64,000 nucleotides of DNA from Polyangiaceae bacterium (GCA_025936115.1 JAICTZ010000033.1:18197-82196), one strand, 5' to 3'; numbered from the stretch's first letter, positions 1 to 8,906 are shown. Translations and numbers: made by a program. The notes: generated by a model from the letters alone, not told the origin.

Positions 1-163
1 GCCGCCGAAAGAGAGCAGCTCCAAGGACAAGTCGTCGAAGGATAAGTCGTCGAAGGATAAATCCTCCAAGGACAAGTCCAAGGACAAGTCGTCAAGCGAC
101 AGCTCGAGCGGCGGCGAGAAGAAGAAGTCGGGTCGCTTCCACGTGCCCGAAGACGATCAGTGA
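1..163 (+). CDS. C-terminal tail of a Lys/Ser-rich protein (5' end outside window)
   Basis: An open frame starting at base 2 runs to the TGA at 161-163. It encodes about 53 residues dominated by repeated KDKSS units, then a Gly/Lys-rich stretch and the ending GRFHVPEDDQ. The low-complexity tail is strongly basic and hydrophilic, like the disordered nucleic-acid-binding tails of bacterial histone-H1-like or ribosome-associated proteins. The folded part lies upstream of the window, so the protein cannot be named. Confidence 0.6.
   Translation, partial: PPKESSSKDKSSKDKSSKDKSSKDKSKDKSSSDSSSGGEKKKSGRFHVPEDDQ
23..94 (+). repeat. Imperfect 15-bp tandem repeats inside the coding tail
   Basis: Units of AAGGACAAGTCGTCG and variants begin at 23, 38, 53, 68 (a shortened 12-bp unit) and 80. 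They encode KDKSS repeats and stay in frame, so copy number could change without breaking the reading frame. There are no spacers, so this is a coding minisatellite and not a CRISPR array. Confidence 0.75.
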
Positions 164-170
164 CGAGCGC

Positions 171-932
171 TCAGCGCGGCAGACGTTCGGCGAGCGTGAC
201 TTCGGTTTCGTAGACGAGCTCGACCGAGCCGCTTACGGCGTACTGGTCGTAGAGCTCGCCGAGACGTTCGACGAGCCGCGTGAGCCGCGGGCCTTGCTTG
301 GGCACGTACGAGGCGCTGAGGGCGCGACCCATGAGGCCGTCGCGATCGACCACTTGCCGCTGTTCGAAGCGCACGACGCGGCGGGGGCCGAAGAGACGCG
401 AGCGGTCGACGGCTTCGATGTCGGCGTGCATCCCCACGACCGCGGGATCGTCGGCGGCTTCGAGAATGGCGCGCTCGTAGCCCTGCATGAACGGCTCGAT
501 TTCACTGCGGATGTTCCAGACGAGCGCGAGCCGGCCACCGGATTTTACGACGCGCGCCATTTCGGCCACGGCGGACTCGGCGCGAAACCAGTGATACGCC
601 TGCGCGGCGAGTACGAGGTCGACGGCGCCCTCGGCGAGGGGAATCGACTCCGCGCTGCCGTCTCGAAACGTCACACGCGGGTGCGGCGCCGCGGCGTCGC
701 GCATCGCGCGGTTCGGTTCGACGGCGACGACCTCGACGCCGCGCTCGGCGAGCAGCCGCGCCGATATTCCCGTGCCGGCACCGACATCCGCCGCGACGAG
801 CGCCTCAGGAGCGCCGAGTCCGTCGAGCAGTGCGTCGATCGCCGCCGGGGGGTAGCTCGGCCGGTAGCGCACGTAGTCTTCCGCCCGGTTCGTGAAGCGT
901 CCGGTCGGATCCAGATCGTCCGAATTCGCCAT
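171..932 (-). CDS. Class I SAM-dependent methyltransferase
   Basis: The 253-residue protein is a UbiE/Methyltransf_11-type Rossmann methyltransferase. SAM-binding motif I is DVGAGTG near residue 50, followed by the acidic end of strand 2 (VAVEPN) and the post-I/II region DGSAESIPLAEGAVDLV. These features are typical of small-molecule methyltransferases that use S-adenosylmethionine. The substrate cannot be read from the sequence. An ATG at 932 was taken as start; a GTG immediately upstream (935) is equally possible. It converges on the Lys-rich gene at the left and stands apart from the VWA lipoprotein. Confidence 0.85.
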   Translation of the reverse strand: MANSDDLDPTGRFTNRAEDYVRYRPSYPPAAIDALLDGLGAPEALVAADVGAGTGISARLLAERGVEVVAVEPNRAMRDAAAPHPRVTFRDGSAESIPLAEGAVDLVLAAQAYHWFRAESAVAEMARVVKSGGRLALVWNIRSEIEPFMQGYERAILEAADDPAVVGMHADIEAVDRSRLFGPRRVVRFEQRQVVDRDGLMGRALSASYVPKQGPRLTRLVERLGELYDQYAVSGSVELVYETEVTLAERLPR

Positions 933-981
933 CACGCGCGAGCGTACTACGCGCCGAGGCGAACGGCGGCCGCAGTGTCGT

Positions 982-2232
982 TCAGCGCGGGTCGCCGACC
1001 TTCACCGTCGGCTCGCAACTGAAGAACATTTGGACTTTCCCACCGGCGGCTTTGATTTCGTCGCAGGTCGAACCACACAGCACGATCTCGGTCTGGTCCG
1101 CGTTGTACTGCCAACCTTCATCGCATTGCCCGGCGCTGTCGTTGAAGGGGATCACGACGTCGTTCGAGCCGCTCGTGTATTGGACGTTGACGTTGCCGCT
1201 GAAGGTCTGGCCCGCCGGAGGCTGCGGCACCGTGTACTGGCAGTCGACCGCGACGGCTGAGCGGATTTCGTCGAACTTGGTCTTGAGCTGCTCGGTGACG
1301 TTTTGGCCCGTGTCGATGAACGCCGCCTTGTCGGTGCCACCTTTCGCGGCGATCGTGTCGAGATCGGCGAGGTTCGGCCCGACGCCGAGCACGTACGTGC
1401 GGATCTGGTGCGCCCCCGCGAACGCCGCCTGCGCCGCCAGCGCGGCGTTGTCGATGGTGTTGTCACCACCGCTGCAGCCCTGCGGGTAACCGTCGGTCGC
1501 GTACACGACGACGACGTTTTGATCCGTGTGCGCCGTGGCCCACGCCGTTGCGTGGTTGAGCGCGCCTTGCAGCGACGGCACGGTGGGCGTGTATCCGGAA
1601 GGCATCTGCTTGTCGACGGCTGTCTTGAGGGCCGTTGCGGCCGCGGGCAGCTCTGCGATTTCGGCGTCGGGCTTTTCGTAGTCCGCGGCCGAACAGCTGT
1701 CGTGGCGCGAGAAGAAGCTGATGCCCGCCCAGAAGCCGTCACCGGCCTTGAAAGAGTCGAAGAAGCCGTCGAGCGCCGGCTTCATCTCCGTCCAGCGCGT
1801 GTCGTCGTAGTGCTGCCTCGGTTGCACCGTGCAGGCCGGCATCAGTTCGGGGATGGGGCAGTTCATCGAGCCCGAGATGTCGACCATGAAGAGGAGCGCG
1901 ACGTCGATCTTCGAGCTGTCGCTGACGACTTTGGCGCATTGGCCGCCCGAACCGCCCGAGCCGCTCGTCGCCGAGCTGCCGCCCGTGGAGCTGCCGGTTC
2001 CGCCAGTGGAGCTCGACGTTCCGCCTTGGCCGATGACGATCGTGCCGGAGGTGCCGCCGCTGCCCTTCGCGCCGGAGCCCGTGGTGCCACCCTGCGCGCC
2101 CGAGCTGAGCCCGCCACCGACTTTGCCGCCCGGCTCGGCGTCTCCGCCGCACGCGACCAGCGCAAACGCGCCAAGAACACCTGCCAGCGCGACCATCGGC
2201 ACGCGGACCGTCAGCTTCGTCGTCATTCGCAT
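982..2232 (-). CDS. VWA-domain lipoprotein with Gly/Ser-rich linker
   Basis: The protein begins with a lipoprotein signal ending in the lipobox LVAC, then a roughly 70-residue Gly/Ser/Thr linker and a von Willebrand factor A domain. The MIDAS motif DISGSMN is clear, with downstream TDGYPQG and VLGVGPNLADL segments typical of the fold. It is probably anchored at the outer membrane and binds a protein or polymer in a metal-dependent way. The start at 2232 was chosen because a perfect GGAGGT (2238-2243) sits 5 nt upstream; an ATG at 2262 lacks this. Several cysteines in the C-terminal third suggest disulfides. Ligand unknown. Confidence 0.85.
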   Translation of the reverse strand: MRMTTKLTVRVPMVALAGVLGAFALVACGGDAEPGGKVGGGLSSGAQGGTTGSGAKGSGGTSGTIVIGQGGTSSSTGGTGSSTGGSSATSGSGGSGGQCAKVVSDSSKIDVALLFMVDISGSMNCPIPELMPACTVQPRQHYDDTRWTEMKPALDGFFDSFKAGDGFWAGISFFSRHDSCSAADYEKPDAEIAELPAAATALKTAVDKQMPSGYTPTVPSLQGALNHATAWATAHTDQNVVVVYATDGYPQGCSGGDNTIDNAALAAQAAFAGAHQIRTYVLGVGPNLADLDTIAAKGGTDKAAFIDTGQNVTEQLKTKFDEIRSAVAVDCQYTVPQPPAGQTFSGNVNVQYTSGSNDVVIPFNDSAGQCDEGWQYNADQTEIVLCGSTCDEIKAAGGKVQMFFSCEPTVKVGDPR

Positions 2233-2421
2233 GAACCACCTCCGGCCGCTTCGAGCAGGCATTTAAGGCAGTTTGCAAAATAACACGTCTTGATTACGAG
2301 TCACGGCAATCCGCAGGCACCTAATGACGATTCATCATCTCTTTTCACACACGCGCGCACGTTCGACGACAGCGCCGTGGATGTGCGCGCATCGCGGCAA
2401 GAGCGCCGCCGTTCGACAAGC

Positions 2422-3120
2422 TCAGATCGTGGCGCGAGCCACGCGGAGCTCGGCGCCGGGATCCGACTCGAGATTCTTGCCGTGTGAGAGCACGACGCGT
2501 TTCAAGTCCGGAATCGCTGCCAGGCGTTCGACGTGCTCGCGCAGCGCAGGCCGATCGCTCACCGTGAGCCAGCGAATCGCCCGCGGCAGGCTCGGCTGGC
2601 CCGTCGGGGCGAGAATGAAGCCCATGGGGCCGCCGAACTTCGGCAAGTTGAAGACGATGTCGTTGACGACGAGCGTCGTTCCCTCCGTGTCGCGCAGCTC
2701 GATGTACCCCTCTTTTTGTTTGCAACCGTCGAAGTACGCAAACTTCACGGCGTCGTCTTGCGGCGCGTCTCGATAGTCGAGCTCGACCGGCACGGCCTGC
2801 GCGACGCGCTTCTTCACGCCGGCGGGCGCGATGACCTTGGCCGCAGGGTAGCGGTCTTTCCAGATGCGCGCGTCTTGGCGGTGGTGGGCGCCGGGCACGA
2901 CGATGTAGGCCGGCGTCCCGAACGCCTCGAGCTCTTTCATCTCGGGCTCCGAGAGGGCGACGGCGTTGTGAACGACGAGCGAGCCGTCCCGCAAGCGCAC
3001 GAGCGTCATCTTTCGCTTGGTCTTGCCGTCCGGCATCGTGCCTTCGACCCACCAGAGCTTTGGGCTCACCTTCTGCAGCGGCTCGTGGGGCAACACCGTC
3101 CAAGTCGTAAACCAGGCCAT
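2422..3120 (-). CDS. DUF4336-like protein (metallo-beta-lactamase-like fold)
   Basis: This 232-residue protein resembles DUF4336 proteins: an N-terminal KLWWVEG strand, the MTLVRLRDGSLVVHN block, then VVPGAHHRQDARIWKDRYP and AKVIAPAG. The fold is related to metallo-beta-lactamases, but the full HxHxDH metal site is not visible, so hydrolase activity is doubtful. The ATG at 3120 is preceded by GGGAGGAA at good spacing. It is divergent from the BKACE gene with only about 58 bp between them, so the two promoters must overlap or lie back to back. Confidence 0.7.
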   Translation of the reverse strand: MAWFTTWTVLPHEPLQKVSPKLWWVEGTMPDGKTKRKMTLVRLRDGSLVVHNAVALSEPEMKELEAFGTPAYIVVPGAHHRQDARIWKDRYPAAKVIAPAGVKKRVAQAVPVELDYRDAPQDDAVKFAYFDGCKQKEGYIELRDTEGTTLVVNDIVFNLPKFGGPMGFILAPTGQPSLPRAIRWLTVSDRPALREHVERLAAIPDLKRVVLSHGKNLESDPGAELRVARATI

Positions 3121-3140
3121 TTCCGTTCCTCCCGCCGCAC

Positions 3141-3169
3141 TTTACCCGTCGGCGCGCCACGTTTGTAAT
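3141..3169 (+). promoter_or_regulatory. Candidate sigma-70-type promoter of the BKACE gene
   Basis: TTTACC (3141-3146) and TGTAAT (3164-3169) are separated by 17 bp and match 4/6 and 5/6 positions of the -35 and -10 consensus. Transcription would start near 3176, only a few bases before the GTG at 3179, so the mRNA would be nearly leaderless. This fits the absence of a Shine-Dalgarno sequence there. Short matches of this kind occur by chance, so this is tentative. Confidence 0.35.
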
Positions 3170-3178
3170 ACTCGCGTC

Positions 3179-4018
3179 GTGAATGGGAAAGTAGTCATCA
3201 GCGTCGCCATCACCGGCTCGGTGCCCCAAAAGTCTCACAGCCCGGCCGTGCCGATCACGCCCGACGAGCAAATCGAGTCGGCCCACGCCGCGTTCGAGGC
3301 GGGCGCTGCGCTCGTCCACGTTCACGTACGCGACGAGCATGGCGCGCCGTCATCGGATCCGGAGCGCTTCCGCCGCGTGCAGGAAGGCGTCGTGCGTCAT
3401 TGCCCGGGCATGATCGTGCAGTTTTCGACCGGGGGGCGCGGACGTGGGCTCGCGGAGCGCGGGGCGATGCTCTTTCTCAAGCCGGACATGGCGTCGCTCG
3501 CGACGGGCTCGGTGAATTTTCCGACGTCCGTCTACGAAAACCCGCCCGACTTCGTCGAAGAGCTCGCGCGCGCGATGCTCGGCTTCGAGATCAAGCCGGA
3601 GGTCGAGGTGTTCGACGCCGCCATGCTCTACAACGCCACCGAGCTCGTCAAAGCGGGCCTCTTGCGCGCGCCGCTGCACGTTCAGTTCGTGCTCGGGCTC
3701 AAGAATGCGCTCCCCGCGCGGCGCGAGCTCCTCGAATTTCTCGCGCGCGAGCTCGACGCGTTACTGCCAGGCTCGACGTGGACCGCAGCCGGCATTGGAC
3801 GCCATCAACTCACGGTCAACCGCTGGTCGCTCGAACTCGGCGGCCACGCGCGCACGGGGCTCGAAGACAACCTCCGCTTCGACGAAACACGCCTCGCGAC
3901 GAGCAACGCCGAGCTCGTCGCGCGCGTCGCAACACTCGCGGTGGAGTACGGCCGCGCGCCTGCAACGGCTGACGAAGCACGGCAACTGCTGGGCCTCGGG
4001 CAGGCTTCGCACGTTTAG
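3179..4018 (+). CDS. Beta-keto acid cleavage enzyme (BKACE, DUF849)
   Basis: The 279-residue protein matches the BKACE family throughout: VVISVAITGS, the metal-binding VHVHVRDEHG, LATGSVNFP, EVFDAAMLYN, GSTWTAAGIGR and GLEDNLRF. Family members condense a beta-keto acid with acetyl-CoA, giving acetoacetate and the shortened acyl-CoA. GTG 3179 was chosen because homology starts directly after it, whereas the longer frame reads back through the divergent gene. The next gene downstream encodes a maleylacetate reductase-like domain, whose product would be 3-oxoadipate, a beta-keto acid. BKACE could therefore take the place of the 3-oxoadipate CoA-transferase/thiolase pair; that role is inferred. 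Confidence 0.9.
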   Translation: MNGKVVISVAITGSVPQKSHSPAVPITPDEQIESAHAAFEAGAALVHVHVRDEHGAPSSDPERFRRVQEGVVRHCPGMIVQFSTGGRGRGLAERGAMLFLKPDMASLATGSVNFPTSVYENPPDFVEELARAMLGFEIKPEVEVFDAAMLYNATELVKAGLLRAPLHVQFVLGLKNALPARRELLEFLARELDALLPGSTWTAAGIGRHQLTVNRWSLELGGHARTGLEDNLRFDETRLATSNAELVARVATLAVEYGRAPATADEARQLLGLGQASHV

Positions 4019-4089
4019 AGCGACGAAAGGTTCGGGGGGGCTGTCGCACACGCGCGGCAACGGTTCCCCCACCCACGCCCGCTCGGGCC

Positions 4090-4148
4090 GTTTCATTCTG
4101 GCATCGGACCAAGAGAAGGTTACGAAAAGACCAATGACAGAATGAAAC
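4090..4148. repeat. Perfect 11-bp inverted repeat between BKACE and fusion gene
   Basis: GTTTCATTCTG (4090-4100) and CAGAATGAAAC (4138-4148) are perfect inverted copies separated by 37 bp. They lie 72 bp after the BKACE stop and about 140 bp before the fusion gene start. The AT-rich arms stand out from the GC-rich surroundings. No T-tract follows, so a Rho-independent terminator is unlikely; an operator or an RNA stem-loop is more plausible. Confidence 0.5.
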
Positions 4149-4289
4149 TACCAATTCGGCGAGTCGACCCACCACCCTCTCCTCCTCCTCCGAACGCGCC
4201 GGACACCGCTGTAGCTACGTCGACGCGAACGGAAGGCATTGCTCGGAGACGCCCGGACTGCTTGCGCCGGCGTCGATTCGGAGCAATCG

Positions 4290-7262
4290 ATGCACTACCC
4301 TAGGCGCGCCATGGACGACGCCGCGCCACGCGAACACACGCTCGACGAGTTGCCCGGACTCATCCGCGACGCGGGCTTCGAGAAGGTACTGCTCGTCACG
4401 GGACCGAGCGCTCGGCACCTCGAGCTAGTGCGGCGGCTCCTCGCGCCCATCGAGGTCGAGCTCTTCGCGGGCGCGCGCCGGCACGTGCCGGAAGACGTGG
4501 TCGCCGAGGCAGCGCGCGTGCTCGACGCGAGCGGCGCGCGCGCGATCGTCGCGCTCGGCGGCGGTTCGGCGATCGGGCTCGGCAAGGCGCTCGTCGCGAC
4601 GCGTGGGCTCCCGTTCATTGCGCTGCCGACGACGTACGCGGGCTCGGAGCGCACGAGCCTGTTCGGGACGACCAAAGACGGCAAAAAGACGACCGGGCGC
4701 GACCCCAAGGTTCGGCCGCTCCACGTCGTTTACGACGCGCGACTCACCGCCGACATGCCGAAGTCGCTCACCGTGACGAGCCTCATGAATGCGCTGGCGC
4801 ATCCGCTCGGTGCGCTCGCGGCTAACACCCTCACCGGTGAGACGCGCGAGCGTGCGCTGCGGGCCGTCACGCTCGTCTTCGGCGCGCTTTCTCTGTTGCT
4901 CGAAAGCCCCCATGACGACAGGGGGCGCGCGCAGGCGCAACGCGGCGCGGCGCTCGCCGCCGACGTGCTCGAAGGCGCGAAGCTCGGGACGCACCACGCG
5001 CTCGCGCATCGCCTCGGCGGCGCGTGCGATCTGGAGCACGGCGCGCTGCACAGCGTGCTGCTGCCGCATTCGGTGCACCGCATGCGCAGCGAAGCCCCCG
5101 AGCTCGTGATCGGTATCGAAGCGGAGCTCCACGTGCTCGACTTCGAGGCGCTGCTGTTCGACCTGCTCGTGCGCGCCGGACTACCGACGTCGCTCAAGGC
5201 GCTCGGCATGTCGCTCGCCGCCCTCGAGCAGGTGTCGGAGGCGACCGCCGCACCCGACCGAGCGCTCTTGCGCGCGGCGTTCCACGGGCGCCGGCCGTCA
5301 CGCGCGTTCAGGCTCGAGGACTTCGGGCTGCCCGAGCTCGTCGCGCTCACGGGGCCGCCGCTCAGGGACGCGCGCCGCGTCGTCGTGGCGCTGCACGGCC
5401 GAGGAGCGACGGCGGAGTCCGTGATCCGGCGCGTGCTCGAGATTGCCGGCAGCGATCCGGAGCTTGCCGTCGTGGCGCCGCAGGCGACCGAGCTCGCTTG
5501 GTACGGCGCCAAATACACGGCGCCTCGCAGGGAAATCGGCCCGGCGCTCACGAGTGCTCTGGAACAAGCGGGGAGAGTGCTCGAGCGCGTCCTCGCCGAG
5601 CGTGCGCCCGAACGCGTGTGCCTCTTCGGCTTCTCGCAAGGCGCCTGTCTCGCGCTCGAGCTCTTCGCACGCGACGGCCGCGAGCTCTCGGCGCTCGTCG
5701 CGCTCTCGGGTGCGTTCATCGGCCCACCCGAAGAACAACCAGCACTAACGAGCGGCAAACCGGGCACGCGCATCCTGCTCGGCGGCGCTCTCGGCGATCC
5801 GTACCTGACGGCGGGCACCGTCGAGGCCACGGCGCGCGTGTTCACCGACGCCGGCTACCGCGTGACGCTCGAAATGGCGCCGGGCACGACGCACACGTTC
5901 CATGGGCGGCAGCGCATCCGCGCGCGCGAGCTCGTGACGGGGCGCCTCACGCCGCCGGCCCTCACGGGCTTCGGCAACGTGCACGCGAGTGAAGCACTGC
6001 CGGGCGCGCTGCCAGAGGCGCAAAACACCCCGCGCATCGGCGCTTACGGCTTGTACTCAGAGCTCGTGAGCGGCACGCCGTTCACGGCGACGCGCGTCGA
6101 GAACAGCCGCACGTGGCTTTACCGCGTGCGGCCCGCGGCGCAGCAGGGCGAGCTCACGCCGCTCGCGCACGCGACGTTCACGAGCGACTTCGAGCAGTGG
6201 CCGTCGGTCGCCAATCTGACGGCTTTCGCGCCCTTGCCGCTGCCGAGCGCGCCAACCGACTTCGTGGACGGCCTCTTCACGCTCGGCGGCGCCGGCTCCG
6301 CACGGTTGCGGCGCGGCTACGCCGTGCACCTCTACGCCGCCAACCGCAACATGGAGGATCGCGCGTTTTACGACGCCGACGGCGAGCTGTTGATCCTTCC
6401 CGAGCTCGGCGCGCTGACGCTCGTCACGGAGCTCGGCGTGCTCGACGTGAAGCCCGGCGAGCTCGCGCTCGTTCCGCGCGGCCTGCGTTTCACGGTGCTG
6501 CTCCACGGAGCCGAGGCGCGTGGCTACGTCGCCGAGGTATTCGGACGTCGCTTCAGCTTGCCCGAACGCGGTCCGCTCGGCTCCAACGGACTCGCCGACG
6601 CCCGCCACTTTCGTGCGCCCGTGGCCTGGCCCGAAGATCGGCTCGCCCCCGGCTACCGCGTCACGGCGAAGCTCGGAGACGCGCTCTACCAAGCCACGCA
6701 AGACTACTCGCCGTACGACGTCTTCGCCTGGCACGGCAACCACTGCCCCTACGTCTACGAGCTCTCGCGCTTCACACCCGCCGGTTATACACGCGTCGAT
6801 CACCCCGATCCGTCGATTCACACCGTGGTGAGCGCGCCGATGGACGAGCAGGGCTCCCACTCGCTCGATCTCGTGGTCTTCCCGCCGCGTTGGGACGCCA
6901 CGGAGCACACCTTCCGACTGCCCTACTTTCACCGCAACGCGACGACCGAGATCAACGGCATCGTGCGCGAGGAAGCGAGTGACGACGCCATGTTCGTGCC
7001 GGGCATGCTGTTCGTCACGCCGAGCATGACGCCGCATGCGCCGAGGGCCGCCGGCGTCGAACGCCACCTCGCCGAGTCGGCCGCCAGGGCCGATCGCCCG
7101 CACCGCTACTCCGATCACGCGCTCTGGTTCCAATTCGAGACGGCGCTTCCCCTCTCGCTCACGCCGTGGGCGCTCGCCGCTTCACACCGGCACACGGACT
7201 GGCACGCGCGCTGGGGCGTCTACCGAAGTCGTTTCACGGCCGCTCATCCCGAGGGTGAGTAA
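4290..7262 (+). CDS. Triple fusion: maleylacetate reductase-like / alpha-beta hydrolase / homogentisate dioxygenase-like
   Basis: One uninterrupted 990-residue frame holds three enzymes. Residues about 1-350 are an iron-alcohol-dehydrogenase/maleylacetate reductase-like domain, with ALGGGSAIGLGKA near 90-102 and THHALAHRLGGACDLEHGAL. Residues about 358-550 are a phospholipase/carboxylesterase-type alpha/beta hydrolase with nucleophile GFSQGA (Ser 449) and a late GTTHTFHG histidine. Residues about 555-990 resemble homogentisate 1,2-dioxygenase, starting GFGNVHASEALPGALPEAQN. The likely iron ligands are His 881 and Glu 887 in YFHRNATTE and His 916 in TPHAP, matching the H-x5-E and later His spacing of the family. 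The pathway would be cleavage of a hydroquinone/homogentisate-type ring, hydrolysis, and reduction of maleylacetate. The start is ATG 4290 or 4311. The true substrate is unknown. Confidence 0.88.
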   Translation: MHYPRRAMDDAAPREHTLDELPGLIRDAGFEKVLLVTGPSARHLELVRRLLAPIEVELFAGARRHVPEDVVAEAARVLDASGARAIVALGGGSAIGLGKALVATRGLPFIALPTTYAGSERTSLFGTTKDGKKTTGRDPKVRPLHVVYDARLTADMPKSLTVTSLMNALAHPLGALAANTLTGETRERALRAVTLVFGALSLLLESPHDDRGRAQAQRGAALAADVLEGAKLGTHHALAHRLGGACDLEHGALHSVLLPHSVHRMRSEAPELVIGIEAELHVLDFEALLFDLLVRAGLPTSLKALGMSLAALEQVSEATAAPDRALLRAAFHGRRPSRAFRLEDFGLPELVALTGPPLRDARRVVVALHGRGATAESVIRRVLEIAGSDPELAVVAPQATELAWYGAKYTAPRREIGPALTSALEQAGRVLERVLAERAPERVCLFGFSQGACLALELFARDGRELSALVALSGAFIGPPEEQPALTSGKPGTRILLGGALGDPYLTAGTVEATARVFTDAGYRVTLEMAPGTTHTFHGRQRIRARELVTGRLTPPALTGFGNVHASEALPGALPEAQNTPRIGAYGLYSELVSGTPFTATRVENSRTWLYRVRPAAQQGELTPLAHATFTSDFEQWPSVANLTAFAPLPLPSAPTDFVDGLFTLGGAGSARLRRGYAVHLYAANRNMEDRAFYDADGELLILPELGALTLVTELGVLDVKPGELALVPRGLRFTVLLHGAEARGYVAEVFGRRFSLPERGPLGSNGLADARHFRAPVAWPEDRLAPGYRVTAKLGDALYQATQDYSPYDVFAWHGNHCPYVYELSRFTPAGYTRVDHPDPSIHTVVSAPMDEQGSHSLDLVVFPPRWDATEHTFRLPYFHRNATTEINGIVREEASDDAMFVPGMLFVTPSMTPHAPRAAGVERHLAESAARADRPHRYSDHALWFQFETALPLSLTPWALAASHRHTDWHARWGVYRSRFTAAHPEGE

Positions 7263-7326
7263 GTCTGACGCGATCCGCGCACGCCTCACCCTCCGGCGCT
7301 TGACAGCCGCACGGCGCACGCCGGAA

Positions 7327-8745
7327 ATGAGTGCGATGAACGGTCGTTTCTTCACGGTGGCGGGCCTCGGTCTCGCGTCGTTCGGGAGTCTCTACGCTTG
7401 CGGCTCCGACGACGACGCGAGCCGCGGCCCCGGCGGGAGCGGCGCCCACGCTGGGACGAGCGCAATCGCTGGTGGCGGCGCCGGCGCGCGCGGCGGCATG
7501 AGCACGGGTGGCAGTGCCGCGAACCAGGGCGGCACCGCGGGCGAAAGCAGGAGCGAGGGCGGCATGAATGAACCCGGCGGCGCCGCGCCGACTCACGGCG
7601 GTCGGAGCGCGACGGGCGGAGGCACGCAGGGTGGCAAGGGCGGGACCGGCGGGACGAAGAGCAGCGCGGGAGGCACCCCGACGCTCGGCGAAGGCGGCGC
7701 CAGCGCGGGCGCGTCCGCGAGCGGCGCCGCAGGCTCGGCGGGCGAGACCGAAACGGGCGGGGCCGCCGGCGAGAGCGGCCAGGGAGCATGCGTCGACGAG
7801 TTGAACCTGCCGCTCGTCGATATGCCGCCCGCGACGCTGGATCAAACCGGACTCTACACGTCACCGAGCTCGGCACCCGACGACATCGCTCCCTACGTCT
7901 ACGAATTCACGCCGCGCTACCCGCTCTGGTCCGACGGCGCCGTGAAGCGCCGCTTCATGTACCTGCCCAAGTGCACGCGCATCGACACGAGCGACATGAA
8001 TCACTGGAAGTTTCCCGTCGGCACGCGCTTCTGGAAGGAGTTCACCTTCGCAGTGAACGCGACCAGCGTGCGCGTCGAAACGCGCTTCATTCACCGCTAC
8101 GGCCCCGGCGACAACGACTGGCTCTTCATCGCGTATCAGTGGGATCCGAACGTCGCCTCACCCACGGCCGGCAACACCGCCCCCGTGCCTGACGGCGTCG
8201 AGAACGCCAACGGGATTTTCCATGACATCCCGACTCACGGCCAGTGCGTCTTCTGTCACGGGAACCTGCCGGAACGCATTCTCGGCTTCAGCGCGTTCGA
8301 GCTCACGGATAACCCTGGCAACGTCACGATGGCCGCCTTGAGCCATGAGCACCTGCTCACGGTCTCGGCACCGAACGGCTTCAGCCCTCCGGGCACCAGC
8401 GTCCAGCAGGACGGCCTCGGCTATCTCCACACCAATTGCGGCGGTTGCCACAACGCTTTCCTGAACGTGACGCCCGACCCGTCCCCCTCCCCACGCATGC
8501 GCTTGCTCGTCGAACAGACCACGGTCCAAACGACCGATACGTACACGACGCTTTGCAACGTCCCCACCTACAACCCCGATTTCCAGGGGATCAGTCGTGT
8601 GGTTCCGGGCGACGCCGCCCACAGTGAAATCATGACCCGCATGGCGCAGCGGGGCGCATCACAGATGCCGCCGCTCGCGACCGAGCTCGTGGACGACGAC
8701 GGCATCGCCAAGGTCGCCGCCTTCATCGATTCACTCACGCCGTAA
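7327..8745 (+). CDS. Diheme c-type cytochrome-like lipoprotein
   Basis: The 472-residue precursor starts MSAMNGRFF, has a lipobox SLYAC, a Gly/Ala/Ser linker of about 120 residues, and a catalytic-looking region beginning LPLVDMPPATLDQTGLY. Two heme-attachment motifs are visible, CVFCH and CGGCH, plus the block PRYPLWSDGAVKRRF. This layout fits the SO2930/HNE_0200-type diheme cytochrome family, which act as periplasmic or surface electron carriers or oxidases of unknown substrate. The ATG at 7327 was chosen because the signal peptide begins there; the longer frame overlaps the upstream gene. It is 64 bp downstream of the dioxygenase fusion and may be co-transcribed. Confidence 0.85.
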   Translation: MSAMNGRFFTVAGLGLASFGSLYACGSDDDASRGPGGSGAHAGTSAIAGGGAGARGGMSTGGSAANQGGTAGESRSEGGMNEPGGAAPTHGGRSATGGGTQGGKGGTGGTKSSAGGTPTLGEGGASAGASASGAAGSAGETETGGAAGESGQGACVDELNLPLVDMPPATLDQTGLYTSPSSAPDDIAPYVYEFTPRYPLWSDGAVKRRFMYLPKCTRIDTSDMNHWKFPVGTRFWKEFTFAVNATSVRVETRFIHRYGPGDNDWLFIAYQWDPNVASPTAGNTAPVPDGVENANGIFHDIPTHGQCVFCHGNLPERILGFSAFELTDNPGNVTMAALSHEHLLTVSAPNGFSPPGTSVQQDGLGYLHTNCGGCHNAFLNVTPDPSPSPRMRLLVEQTTVQTTDTYTTLCNVPTYNPDFQGISRVVPGDAAHSEIMTRMAQRGASQMPPLATELVDDDGIAKVAAFIDSLTP

Positions 8746-8906
8746 CCTGGCCGAAACAAAGGGCCCCCGAACCCCACCTCGCTAAAACTACTATGGAGCT
8801 CGGTCCCCGGACGAGATAGAGCCTTTGTACGCGATCGAGGGCACTTGGACGGGCACAGCAGGAGAGGACGTGGGCCGGGAGTGGCGGGGAATTCGACGGA
8901 AATGCT

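Noticed and set aside
23..94. KDKSS tandem DNA repeats as a CRISPR array
   Set aside because: Units are contiguous without unique spacers and code in frame.
4090..4148. Rho-independent terminator after the BKACE gene
   Set aside because: The loop is 37 bp long and no T-tract follows.
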